A DNA stretch of 64,000 bases from Acidobacteriota bacterium. Its GTDB lineage: Bacteria > Acidobacteriota > Terriglobia > Acidiferrales > UBA7541. The notes beneath the pieces are model-generated. The model did not search any database. It was not told where the DNA came from and saw nothing but the letters and a program-made list of their open reading frames with translations. The stretch is from assembly GCA_013289695.1 (NCBI GenBank), contig JABCZK010000005.1:1-64000 (forward strand), read 5' to 3'. This document shows, in pieces, positions 50,950 through 58,801 of this stretch (position 1 is its first letter; the number at the start of each line of letters is the position of its first letter). The translations under genes were made by a program, and so were the position numbers.

Positions 50950-51186
50950 ATGTTTACACTTCCTAAGATTCTCAAAACAAGGGTCAAGGTCTCTCCAAAA
51001 TTTCAAATCGTGATTCCCAAGGCCATCCGGGAACAAATGAAGCTCGAGCCGGGGCAGGAGCTCTTCATGTACTTATATGAGGGCAAGCTCCATGTGGATA
51101 TCATTCGTCCAATCACGGAGCTTCAAGGAATCGCGAAGGGCATAGACTGGAAAAAAGATTACCGTGACCGGAACGACCGTTTCTGA
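50950..51186 (+). CDS. AbrB/MazE-type antitoxin
   Basis: 78-residue DNA-binding antitoxin with the swapped-hairpin AbrB fold: KVSPKFQIVIPKAIREQMKLEPGQELFMYLYEGKLHVDII. The C-terminal ~25 residues (GIAKGIDWKKDYRDRNDRF) would bind the toxin. It overlaps the PIN toxin start by 23 bases, so the two are coupled. No Shine-Dalgarno lies upstream; the predicted mRNA begins at the ATG. It is not related to the orphan ribbon-helix-helix antitoxin at 2978. Confidence 0.9.
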   Translation: MFTLPKILKTRVKVSPKFQIVIPKAIREQMKLEPGQELFMYLYEGKLHVDIIRPITELQGIAKGIDWKKDYRDRNDRF

Positions 51187-51553
51187 GCTCTGGCTGATCG
51201 ATTCCTCGGCCTGGCTGGAGTATTTGACCCAGGATCATGACGCCGCGAAATTCGCTCCGTTCATCGAAAGCGGAAGCCCCACGCTGGTCCCTACGATTGT
51301 TCTCTACGAAGTCGTTAAAGTATTGATGCGGCAGCGCGGCAAAATCGTAGCCGACCGCTTCCTCTCCGAGGCGCTGCGGCGCGTCGTCGTGCCACTGGAC
51401 GAAGACGTGGCGCTCGCTGCCGCTCACATCAGCAACGAGACGAAGCTAGCGATGGCGGACGCAATCATTTATGCAACTGCGCAAGCCCATCAGGCTCAAC
51501 TGGTGACAGGTGACGCGGCGTTTCGCGGTCTGCCCGGCGTAATTATTCCCTGA
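51164..51553 (+). CDS. vapC: PIN-domain toxin (VapC family)
   Basis: 129-residue Mg2+-dependent ribonuclease toxin. Acidic residues of the PIN site are in place: LIDSSAWLEYL (Asp ~13), PTIVLYEVVKVLM (Glu), MADAIIYATA (Asp) and VTGDAAFRGL (Asp). It begins at a GTG inside the antitoxin gene and is translationally coupled. VapC toxins usually cut tRNA or 23S rRNA; the target here is unknown. With all acids present it should be active. Confidence 0.92.
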   Translation: MTGTTVSELWLIDSSAWLEYLTQDHDAAKFAPFIESGSPTLVPTIVLYEVVKVLMRQRGKIVADRFLSEALRRVVVPLDEDVALAAAHISNETKLAMADAIIYATAQAHQAQLVTGDAAFRGLPGVIIP

Positions 51554-51624
51554 GTCGAAATAATCCTGGATTCGTTTCCGTTGAATCTTGGACGGGATGA
51601 ACCGCCATGCGACGACCGGCCGCC

Positions 51625-51653
51625 TTGACCGCATCTGCGCTGGCCGGTAAGCT
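51625..51653 (+). promoter_or_regulatory. Promoter of thrS
   Basis: TTGACC -35 and TAAGCT -10, 17 bases apart, about 30 bases before the thrS ATG. The leader is too short for a T-box riboswitch. Confidence 0.55.
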
Positions 51654-51683
51654 GGTTGTTTCCAGAAGGGAAAAAGACAACGC

Positions 51684-53627
51684 ATGAGCACTGAAACCAT
51701 TCAGATCACTTTGCCGGACGGCGCCACTCGCGAGGTGCAGCGCGGCACCACCGCTGCGCAAATTGCGCAGCAAATTTCGCCGCGGCTGGCGAAAGAAGCT
51801 CTGGTGGCGCGCGCCGACGGCGAGCTGGTGGATCTTTCGCGCCCGCTCGAGCACGATTCTAAAATTTCCATCCTCACTGCGAAAGATCCGGACTCGCTGC
51901 AAGTGTTTCGGCATTCCGCTGCGCATCTGCTCGCAGCCGCTGTGCTGGAACTTTATCCCGACGTGAAGCTCGGCATCGGGCCGCCGATCGACACCGGATT
52001 CTTCTACGAATTCGTGCGCAAAGAACCGTTCACTCAAGACGACCTGGAAAAAATCGAAGCCCAGATGCACGAACTGGCCGCGAAAGATTTTCCCAACGAG
52101 CGCAAGCTAATTCCCAAGCCCGAAGCCCTCGAGCTCTATCGCAAAAGTAATCAGGAATTCAAATGCGAGTTGGTGGAAGAAAAAGCCACCGAGGCGATGG
52201 TTTCCTTCTACACCACCGGGAAATTCATCGATTTCTGCCGCGGCCCGCACATTCCCTCGACCGGACGCATTAAGGCTTTCAAGTTGATGAACGTCGCAGG
52301 CGCTTACTGGAAGGGCAAGGAAAGCAATCCGCAGATGCAGCGGATTTACGGCGCGTGCTTCATTGACCAAAAAGAGCTGGACGAATATCTGCACAAGCTC
52401 GAAGAAGCCAAGCGCCGCGACCATCGCCGCATCGGAAAAGAACTCGGCCTTTTCAGTGTGAGCGATCAAGTCGGATCCGGTTTGCCGCTCTGGTTGCCGA
52501 AAGGCGCCACGATTCGGCGTCTTCTAGAGGACTACATCCTGGAAAAGGAACGCCGCGCCGGCTACCAGCATGTTTACACTCCGGACCTGGCGAAGGTTGA
52601 CCTCTACGTTCGTTCCGGACATTGGGCTCACTACCACGAAGACATGTTTCCGACGTTGGACATGGAAACCGAGCAGCTCGTGCTGCGGCCGATGAATTGC
52701 CCGCACCACATTCTCGTCTACGAATCCAAAAAGCACAGCTACCGGGATCTGCCCGTCCGAATTGCGGAGCTCGGTACCATGTACCGCTACGAGCGTTCCG
52801 GCGTGCTCAGTGGGCTTAGTCGCGTCCGCGTCATGACCCTGAACGACGCGCACATCTTTTGCACTCCGGAACAAATAAAGGAAGAATTTGCAGGAGTGAT
52901 GCGGCTCGTCGAGCAGGCCTATCGCGACCTCGGCATCACCCAATACACCTACCGCCTCTCGCTGCGCGACAAATTGCACACCGAAAAGTACGTGGACAAC
53001 GACGCGATGTGGGATCTGGCCGAACGCATGCTGCACGAAGCCATGGATTCGCTCCATCTTCCCTATACCGAAGCTCCGGGCGAGGCAGCCTTCTACGGAC
53101 CGAAGCTCGATATTCAGCTTGCGGACGTGATGGGCCATCAGGAAACGTACTCGACGATTCAAATCGATTTCCATCTCCCGAATCAATTCGAACTGGGTTA
53201 CATCGGCGCGGACGGCCAAGTGCATCGCCCGGTGATGATTCACCGCGGCGTCATCAGCACCATGGAGCGTATGACTTCCTATCTCATCGAGCTGTACGCT
53301 GGCGCGTTCCCGCTGTGGCTCGCGCCCGTGCAGGCGGTCGTGCTGCCCATCACCGAACGGCAGAACGATTACGCGAAACAGGTCCGCGAGAAACTCCTCG
53401 ATGCCGGGGCGCGCGTGGAACTCGACGATCGCAACGAAAAACTGCAAGCGAAAATTCGCGATGCGCAGCTCCAGAAAGTCCCTTACATGCTGGTCATCGG
53501 CGGCAAGGAAGCCGAAGCTGGCACCGTCGCCGTGCGCCATCGCTCGAAAGGCGATCTGGGCCCGCGCCCCCTCGAGCAATTCAGCGCGGACCTGCGCGCG
53601 GAAGTAGATTCAAAAGTAATTTCCTAG
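51684..53627 (+). CDS. thrS: Threonine-tRNA ligase
   Basis: Charges tRNA-Thr. 647 residues with all domains: N-terminal TGS domain (IQITLPDGATREVQRGTTAAQIA), editing domain (HSAAHLLAAAV ... KFIDFCRGPHIPSTGRI), class II catalytic core with MNCPHHILVYESKKHSYRDLPVRIAELGTMYRYERSGVLSGLSRVR, NDAHIFC and HRGVISTMERM zinc/His residues, and the anticodon domain (KVPYMLVIGGKEAEAGTVAVRHR). Full length, so it should both charge and proofread. GAAGGGA precedes the ATG. Confidence 0.98.
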   Translation: MSTETIQITLPDGATREVQRGTTAAQIAQQISPRLAKEALVARADGELVDLSRPLEHDSKISILTAKDPDSLQVFRHSAAHLLAAAVLELYPDVKLGIGPPIDTGFFYEFVRKEPFTQDDLEKIEAQMHELAAKDFPNERKLIPKPEALELYRKSNQEFKCELVEEKATEAMVSFYTTGKFIDFCRGPHIPSTGRIKAFKLMNVAGAYWKGKESNPQMQRIYGACFIDQKELDEYLHKLEEAKRRDHRRIGKELGLFSVSDQVGSGLPLWLPKGATIRRLLEDYILEKERRAGYQHVYTPDLAKVDLYVRSGHWAHYHEDMFPTLDMETEQLVLRPMNCPHHILVYESKKHSYRDLPVRIAELGTMYRYERSGVLSGLSRVRVMTLNDAHIFCTPEQIKEEFAGVMRLVEQAYRDLGITQYTYRLSLRDKLHTEKYVDNDAMWDLAERMLHEAMDSLHLPYTEAPGEAAFYGPKLDIQLADVMGHQETYSTIQIDFHLPNQFELGYIGADGQVHRPVMIHRGVISTMERMTSYLIELYAGAFPLWLAPVQAVVLPITERQNDYAKQVREKLLDAGARVELDDRNEKLQAKIRDAQLQKVPYMLVIGGKEAEAGTVAVRHRSKGDLGPRPLEQFSADLRAEVDSKVIS

Positions 53628-53796
53628 TTCGCGCGCCGCTGAATTTACGAATGTCGTTCGAGGGATTTCTGCAATTCGGCGCCCCTGCGTTGCAGAATCG
53701 GTTCGCCGGGATCATCGCCCAGGTATCGCTGCACCACGTTGTCGTTCTCCCCATCCTGCGCCGTCGCGGACTCGCATATCCCTATTGAAGAATATG

Positions 53797-53828
53797 TCTT
53801 GACAAGAATATACTCATTGAGGCATATT
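53797..53828 (+). promoter_or_regulatory. Promoter and operator of the ArsR operon
   Basis: TTGACA -35 (53799-53804) and CATATT -10 (53823-53828), 18 bases apart. TCTTG-A-CAAGA (53797-53807) straddles the -35 and is flanked by ATAT on both sides, a likely ArsR dimer site. The leader would be only a few bases. Confidence 0.6.
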
Positions 53829-53838
53829 GCGATTCGTC

Positions 53839-54255
53839 ATGATGGAAACCCTGCAAGCCCTGGCCGAGCCCAACCGCTTTCAAATCGTCGAACTGCTGCG
53901 CGACAGGCCGCGGCCCGTCGGCGACATGGTTCATCGCCTCGGCCTGCGCCAGCCGCAAGTCTCGAAGCACTTGCGCGTGCTCAGCGACGCAGGACTGGTG
54001 GACGTTCGCGTGGACGCGCAGCGCCGGATTTATGCATTGCGCCCCGCTCCACTGAAGGAGCTAGAAGTCTGGATCGAAAGATACCGGCGCATCTGGGAAG
54101 GCAATTTCCAGCGCCTCGATGGCGTGTTGGCAGAGCTGAAAGCGAAGGAGAAAAAACGTGGACGCACAAAGCGGAAGAGCACTGCTGAAAAACAGCGGAA
54201 CATTGAAAGTAACCACGCCGAGCGACCGGGAGGTCGCCATGATCCGCGTCTTTGA
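53839..54255 (+). CDS. ArsR-family regulator
   Basis: 138-residue winged-helix repressor: METLQALAEPNRFQIVELLRDRPRPVGDMVHRLGLRQPQVSKHLRVLSDAGLVDVRVDAQRRIYAL is the ArsR fold, without a visible metal-binding Cys motif. The C-terminal helix WIERYRRIWEGNFQRLDGVLAELK is that of the subgroup often paired with SRPBCC (AHSA1) proteins, as here. The last ~30 codons overlap the next gene by 98 bases. It likely represses the operon from a site over the -35. Confidence 0.93.
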   Translation: MMETLQALAEPNRFQIVELLRDRPRPVGDMVHRLGLRQPQVSKHLRVLSDAGLVDVRVDAQRRIYALRPAPLKELEVWIERYRRIWEGNFQRLDGVLAELKAKEKKRGRTKRKSTAEKQRNIESNHAERPGGRHDPRL

Positions 54256-54664
54256 CGCGCCCCGGCGCCTGGTTTACGAGGCCTGGACCAAGCCCGACAT
54301 CGTCAAGCGCTGGTTGTGGGGGCCGGACGATTGGCGACTGGCGGTGTGCAAGATGAATCTGAAACCCGGCGGCGGTCTGCGCTTTGTCTGGAGGCACGAC
54401 GACGGACAAGACATGGGGATGAGCGGCGTTTTTCGCGAGATTGCGCCACCCGAGCGGCTGGTTTTCAGCGAAATTTGGGACGAAGACTGGACCGACGGCG
54501 AGACGCTGGTGACGATTGTTTTTTCCGAGCATGCCGGCATCACCACGCTTACGCAGACGGTGCGGTATTCTTCGCGCGAAGCCCGCGACGCCGCGCTAAA
54601 AGCCGGGATGGAACATGGCGCTGCGGTGAGTTACGATAGGCTGGCGGAGCTGCTCCAATCATGA
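54158..54664 (+). CDS. SRPBCC (AHSA1-like) protein
   Basis: 168 residues. Family pattern: VTTPSDREVAMIRVFDAPRRLVYEAWTKPDIVKRWLWGPDDW, GGGLRFVWRHDDG and MSGVFREIAPPERLVFSE. GTG 54158 is used because AAGGAG lies 7 bases upstream and the TTPSDREV strand belongs to the family; this makes a 98-base overlap with arsR. Forms an operon with ArsR and DoxX. Such proteins bind hydrophobic ligands; the ligand is unknown. Confidence 0.9.
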   Translation: MDAQSGRALLKNSGTLKVTTPSDREVAMIRVFDAPRRLVYEAWTKPDIVKRWLWGPDDWRLAVCKMNLKPGGGLRFVWRHDDGQDMGMSGVFREIAPPERLVFSEIWDEDWTDGETLVTIVFSEHAGITTLTQTVRYSSREARDAALKAGMEHGAAVSYDRLAELLQS

Positions 54665-55044
54665 AAATTCTAGTGCTGATCTCGCGCATCCTTCTGGGAT
54701 TAGTCTTCTTTACATTCGGAGTAATCGCCTTTCTGCCGTTCGTTCCCAAGGGGCAGATGCCGAGCGGGCTGGCAGGCCAGTTCGTCACGGCATTGATTCA
54801 GTCGCACTACGGCCTAGTCGTCTCGGCGCTGCAAATCGCGGGCGGCGTGTTGCTGCTGGCGAATCGCTACGTTCCTCTCGGGCTCACGATTCTTGGCCCG
54901 ATCATCGTGAACATTCTGCTGTATCACCTGCTCCTGTACCACATGGGTGTGGGCATCGCGATGATTGTCGCGATTCTGTGGGGCATCGTCGCGTTTTATC
55001 ACCGCCAGGCTTTCGCGGGCCTTTTTGTGCAGAAGTCTCCGTAG
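54661..55044 (+). CDS. DoxX-like membrane protein
   Basis: 127-residue four-helix membrane protein: ISRILLGLVFFTFGVIAFLPFVP, FVTALIQSHYGLVVSALQIAGGVLLLANRYVPLGLTILGPIIVNILLYHLL and GIAMIVAILWGIVAFYHRQAF. The GLVFFTFG/QIAGGVLLL pattern is DoxX-like. It overlaps the SRPBCC stop by four bases (ATGA), closing the ArsR operon. Confidence 0.85.
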   Translation: MKILVLISRILLGLVFFTFGVIAFLPFVPKGQMPSGLAGQFVTALIQSHYGLVVSALQIAGGVLLLANRYVPLGLTILGPIIVNILLYHLLLYHMGVGIAMIVAILWGIVAFYHRQAFAGLFVQKSP

Positions 55045-55170
55045 CACCCAGGGCGAAAGCCAGCGCTGCGATCGCCGCGATTCGTCATTCCCGCTTTTCG
55101 ACGCGCCCACTTACCGCTATACTCCGCCGTCAAGAGCCGCGCAGCGGCGCGGTTCTGCGAGTACAGCAAT

Positions 55171-55650
55171 ATGCCTGAAGCGAAAATGCGCACGCAGTTT
55201 GGCGGGTTCCTGGCAACGGGCGAAGTGGTGATTTACGCCGCGCTGGCCGTTTTGCTTTTTGCCACGGCGCTGGCGACGATCGGCAATGCGGGCAAAATGC
55301 TCTGGGAGTCGCTGAGACACTGGAGCATCGCCACGGACACCCTCGCGGTGTTGGACCAACTCCTGCTGGTGCTCATGTTGGTCGAAATTCTGCACACCGT
55401 GCGCATCTCCATTCACTCTCACGTTCTGGTCACCGAACCTTTCCTCGTAGTGGGTCTGATTGCCTCGATTCGGCGCATGCTGGTGATTACTCTGGAAGCG
55501 GCCAGCCTCACAAAGGGCGGAATTTGGTCTAGCGACGGGTCGAGCATATTTAGAGCCAGCATGTACGAACTCGGCTTGTTAGGGGTACTCATTCTCATCC
55601 TGGTGTTCTCCATTACGCTTTTACGGCGGTACGCTCCGACGGAAGAATGA
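55171..55650 (+). CDS. PsiE-family membrane protein
   Basis: 159 residues with four helices; the stretch LVLMLVEILHTVRISIHSHVLVTEPFLVVGLIASIRRMLVIT is the PsiE (phosphate-starvation-inducible E) signature with its conserved His and Glu residues. Role not established even in the founding members. Single gene upstream of infC. Confidence 0.85.
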   Translation: MPEAKMRTQFGGFLATGEVVIYAALAVLLFATALATIGNAGKMLWESLRHWSIATDTLAVLDQLLLVLMLVEILHTVRISIHSHVLVTEPFLVVGLIASIRRMLVITLEAASLTKGGIWSSDGSSIFRASMYELGLLGVLILILVFSITLLRRYAPTEE

Positions 55651-55734
55651 GCCATCAGCGTACCTCCGTCTGAATCCCTCAAGTTTGCGGATCATTTCTC
55701 CCTTAGAACCCAAGCTCGCTGCTTAAATCCCTAC

Positions 55735-55765
55735 TTGCCGGAGAGCGCCAAACCCGTGCTATACT
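55735..55765 (+). promoter_or_regulatory. Promoter of the infC operon
   Basis: TTGCCG -35-like box, 19 bases, then an extended -10 TGCTATACT. Transcription would start about 86 bases before the infC start. The leader includes a CCTCCC...GGGAGG hairpin (55789-55806 region). Confidence 0.55.
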
Positions 55766-55857
55766 TTTTGGCCCGACCCTCCCGCGCGGCTTTTCGACCA
55801 TGGGAGGCACGGCTAGCGGGCCGAAATTACACTTTCCAGGGCCCGGGAGGTGGGTTT

Positions 55858-56439
55858 ATCGCAGAACGTGGTGGGACGCCTGGCCTGCGGGTCAACGAAA
55901 GAATTCGCGCTCGTGAAGTGCGCGTGGTGGACGAAGCTGGAAATCAGCTTGGCGTGATGACGCTGTTTGACGCCATGAAGGCCGCGCGCGATGCCGGCTT
56001 GGACGTCGTGGAAATCTCGCCCAATGCCGTGCCGCCGGTTTGCAAGCTGGTGGATTACGGCAAATTTCAGTACGAGGCGAGCAAGAAAGCGCACGAAGCC
56101 AAAAAACACCAGAAGAGTTCACACATCAAGGAAGTGAAGTTCCGGCCTTCCACTGCCGAGCACGATTTTCAGGTTCGCAAGAATCAGATCATCCGCTTCC
56201 TCAGCGAAGGTTACAAAGTAAAGGCCATGATTTTCCATCGCGGCCGCGAAATGGCGCACCAGGACGTGGGCCGCAAGAAGATGGACCGTTTGCTGAAGGA
56301 AATCATGGATCACGTGCAGGTGGAGTTCGGTCCGCGCATGGAAGCGAACATCCTGCTCGCATTGCTGGCGCCGAAGAAAGGCGCAGGCTCAACGCCGGCC
56401 GCGCAACCCGCGCAGAAAAACGCGGAAGGTCAAGCGTAG
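55858..56439 (+). CDS. infC: Translation initiation factor IF-3 (probable ATC start)
   Basis: IF-3 binds the 30S subunit and checks start codons. The protein has GLRVNERIRAREVRVVDEAGNQLGVM, CKLVDYGKFQYE, KFRPSTAEHDFQVRKNQIIRFL and HRGREMAHQDVG, all typical. The track ORF starts at TTG 55735, inside the promoter. IF-3 similarity begins at about IAERGGTPGLRVNER, directly after a GGGAGGTGGG Shine-Dalgarno and an ATC codon at 55858. No ATG, GTG or TTG fits there. infC is known for a non-canonical start (AUU in E. coli) used for autoregulation, so ATC is likely. Product 193 aa. Confidence 0.93.
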   Translation: MAERGGTPGLRVNERIRAREVRVVDEAGNQLGVMTLFDAMKAARDAGLDVVEISPNAVPPVCKLVDYGKFQYEASKKAHEAKKHQKSSHIKEVKFRPSTAEHDFQVRKNQIIRFLSEGYKVKAMIFHRGREMAHQDVGRKKMDRLLKEIMDHVQVEFGPRMEANILLALLAPKKGAGSTPAAQPAQKNAEGQA

Positions 56440-56463
56440 AGAAATTCAGTCCAAGAGGAAATC

Positions 56464-56679
56464 GTGAAGAAGAACAAAAAGTTGAAAGCCAAGACGCACC
56501 GCGGCGCCGCCAAGCGCTTCAAGATTACTTCCACCGGCAAAGTGATGCGCTGGCGGTCGGGCAAGCGCCACCTGCTCGGCACCAAGAAGCCGCGCCGCAT
56601 GCGCCGGCTTCTGAACAAAGTTCAGGTCAGCCCCGCGGACGTGAAGAACGTCCGCCTGGCATTGCCGTACGGCCTGTAA
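56464..56679 (+). CDS. rpmI: 50S ribosomal protein L35
   Basis: 71-residue basic ribosomal protein: KLKAKTHRGAAKRFKITSTGKVMRWRSGKRHLLGTK is diagnostic, followed by the KPRRMRRL stretch. Starts at GTG with AAGAGGA upstream, 24 bases after infC. The usual next gene rplT is displaced by a repeat-bearing gap. Confidence 0.97.
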   Translation: MKKNKKLKAKTHRGAAKRFKITSTGKVMRWRSGKRHLLGTKKPRRMRRLLNKVQVSPADVKNVRLALPYGL

Positions 56680-57025
56680 GGAGTGTGGGGCAAGTCGGGA
56701 AGCCTTGTGGGTCGCGGCTTTAGCCGCGACATCAACGCCGCAGGTTCAGTCCGGCTTTAGCCGCTGCAGTTCCGATTTTGCAGTTGCCACACCGGGGTTT
56801 TGGCCCGAAGTTTTTTCCGAGTCGCGCAGAGCGTAACGGGTGCCTGCCGGCCGGATGTTCCGCCCGCCCTCAGAAATGACGGCTCGTGGTGGAACGAAAT
56901 GCAGTCCCACGAGACAAACCCGTCCCGCTGCTCGTGCATTCCCGCGAGCGGCTGGGCCGCGTTTGTCTCTTCACTGGAATTGAAATTGCCAGCGCTTTCG
57001 AAATGCGCCACAGGAGAACAGAGCC
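56680..57025. repeat. 346-base repeat-bearing gap between rpmI and rplT
   Basis: These genes are usually a few dozen bases apart. Here the gap holds GTCGCGGCTTTAGCCGCGAC (56711-56730) and CGGCTTTAGCCG (56752-56763) hairpins of the GGCTNNAGCC family and a CTCGTG...CACGAG stem at about 56882-56910. No gene was found; the ORFs here are shadows. Confidence 0.7.
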
Positions 57026-57439
57026 ATGCCTCGAGTTAAACGTGGAACCAAACGCCGCGCCCGGCGCAAAAAGCTGCTGAAGCACGCCAAGGGCTTTTTC
57101 CTTACCAAGGGCAAGCTGTACCGCTCGGCGAAAGAAGCGGTGAACCGCTCGCTGCGCTATACCTATCGCGACCGCCGCGTGCGCAAACGCGATTACCGCG
57201 CACTGTGGATTCAGCGCATCGGCGCCGCCGCGCGCAATAACGGCACCACCTACAGCCAGTTGATTCACGCGCTGAAGGCCGGCGGAATTGATCTGGACCG
57301 CAAGATTCTGGCGGACATGGCCGTGCACGACGCCGACGGATTTGCGTCGCTGGTCGGCTCCGTGCAGCAGCATTTCCCGAAGCCGGGAGTAGTGCAAACC
57401 GCGCGGCCCGCGGTTGTCCGCCACCACGAAGAAGGATGA
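57026..57439 (+). CDS. rplT: 50S ribosomal protein L20
   Basis: 137 residues: [48 protein letters not shown] and [29 protein letters not shown] are the L20 motifs. L20 is needed for early 50S assembly and in other bacteria represses its own operon through the leader. A slightly longer C-terminal tail ([13 protein letters not shown]) than usual. Confidence 0.97.
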   Translation: MPRVKRGTKRRARRKKLLKHAKGFFLTKGKLYRSAKEAVNRSLRYTYRDRRVRKRDYRALWIQRIGAAARNNGTTYSQLIHALKAGGIDLDRKILADMAVHDADGFASLVGSVQQHFPKPGVVQTARPAVVRHHEEG

Positions 57440-57519
57440 TCTCAGGCTGGAATTCGGGGCATCGATTGCGGTGCGTGGACGCCACGCACCCGCAGCCCAT
57501 GCGCACGCTCGGCGCGTCT

Positions 57520-57548
57520 GTAGGGGCGGGTCTAAGACCCGCCCCTAC
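57520..57548. repeat. Perfect 29-base palindrome GTAGGGGCGGGTCT-A-AGACCC...
   Basis: 14-base arms around a single A, between rplT and pheS. Related stems are the nrdJ terminator (19064-19086) and the GGCGGTTCG palindromes at 4477 and 18930; the CGCCCCTAC end also recurs at 4369-4377 and 19012-19018. Confidence 0.85.
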
Positions 57549-57636
57549 GGCCCAACTCACGTTCTGGCCCGACTTTATTGGCTGGACCGGCGACCTTTCG
57601 TAGCGCCGGCGTCCCGCCGGCAGATTCGCGTTCACT

Positions 57637-58737
57637 ATGACGACGAACGATCCCACAAGACAAACGCTCGCTCAACTTGGCGCTGACTCACCCGACAAGG
57701 TCGCGACTCTGTTCAGCGAACTGCGCGCCGCATTCGATCGCGACGCGGCTCAAGATATTGCTTCGATCGATCTGGGCATCACGCGGGTAAAGTGGCAGGG
57801 CCGCAAGTCGGGAATTCTCTCCGAGATTACTGAGCACTGGCTGAAGCCGGCATCGAAAGAGGTCAAGCCCGCTGTAGGCCAAAACCTCAACGCTCTGAAG
57901 TCTCACATCGAGGAACGAATCGCTAGGTTGACGGCCGAGAAGGACGCGGCTGGGGAACAGAGCGCCGCGGCCCGCGACAAAATCGATCTTTCACTGCCCG
58001 GGATCGAGCGCGCCATCGGCACGCGACACCTGATCCGCCAAACCTACGACGAACTTCTGCGCATTTTCACCGCGATCGGCTTCAGCGTGGTCGCCGGGCC
58101 CGAAATCGAAACGCCTTACTACAATTTCGAGGCGCTTAATATTCCCGAGCATCATCCAGCGCGCGACAACATGGACACTTTCTACATCGCAGGCGCGCGC
58201 GGCGGGCATTTGCTGCGCACGCACACCTCGCCCATGCAGATTCGCACCATGGAGAAACAAAAGCCGCCGGTGCGCATCGTCGTCCCCGGCAAAGTCTATC
58301 GCCGCGATAATCCGGACGCGACGCACGGCTACATGTTCCACCAGATCGAAGGCCTGGCTGTGGATACGGACATCACCTTCTGCGACTTCAAGGGCACCGT
58401 GGATTATTTCGCGCGCGAATTCCTCGGCCCCAAGACAAAAACGCGCCTCCGGCCCAGCTATTTTCCGTTCACCGAGCCTTCCGCCGAAGTGGACGCAACC
58501 TGCCACGTCTGCGGCGGCACCGGCTGCCGCGTGTGCAAACAATCCGGCTGGATCGAACTTTTCGGCGCGGGCATGGTAAATCCGGCGGTGTACGGATTCG
58601 TGGGCTACGATCCAGAAAAATATTCCGGCTTCGCATTCGGCATGGGCGTGGATCGCCTGGCGATGATGAAGTACGGCGTGACGGAAGTGCCGCTGCTGTT
58701 CCAGAACGATGTGCGCTTCCTGAAACAGTTTCCGTGA
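57637..58737 (+). CDS. pheS: Phenylalanine-tRNA ligase alpha subunit
   Basis: Catalytic subunit of the (alpha-beta)2 enzyme charging tRNA-Phe. N-terminal coiled coil (~75-115), then class II core: IGTRHLIRQTYDELLRIFTAIGFSVVAGPEIETPYYNFEALNIPEHHPARD, HTSPMQIRTM, GKVYRRDNPDATHGYMFHQIEGLAVD, PSYFPFTEPSAEVD and GFAFGMGVDRLAMMKYG. The CHVCGGTGCRVCKQSGW Cys cluster is common in PheS. Full length, 366 aa. Preceded by the 57520 palindrome. Confidence 0.97.
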   Translation: MTTNDPTRQTLAQLGADSPDKVATLFSELRAAFDRDAAQDIASIDLGITRVKWQGRKSGILSEITEHWLKPASKEVKPAVGQNLNALKSHIEERIARLTAEKDAAGEQSAAARDKIDLSLPGIERAIGTRHLIRQTYDELLRIFTAIGFSVVAGPEIETPYYNFEALNIPEHHPARDNMDTFYIAGARGGHLLRTHTSPMQIRTMEKQKPPVRIVVPGKVYRRDNPDATHGYMFHQIEGLAVDTDITFCDFKGTVDYFAREFLGPKTKTRLRPSYFPFTEPSAEVDATCHVCGGTGCRVCKQSGWIELFGAGMVNPAVYGFVGYDPEKYSGFAFGMGVDRLAMMKYGVTEVPLLFQNDVRFLKQFP

Positions 58738-58801
58738 AGAATTTGTGGCGGCACAGCGTGGCGCTGTGCCCCTGCTTTGAACGTTTGCACCCGGCGAACT
58801 A

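Noticed and set aside
51554-51683. T-box leader before thrS
   Set aside because: Only about 30 bases lie between the predicted promoter and ATG, and no T-box sequence is present.
52524-53579. 351-codon minus-strand ORF opposite thrS
   Set aside because: Shadow of thrS, as is 52859-53788 on the plus strand.
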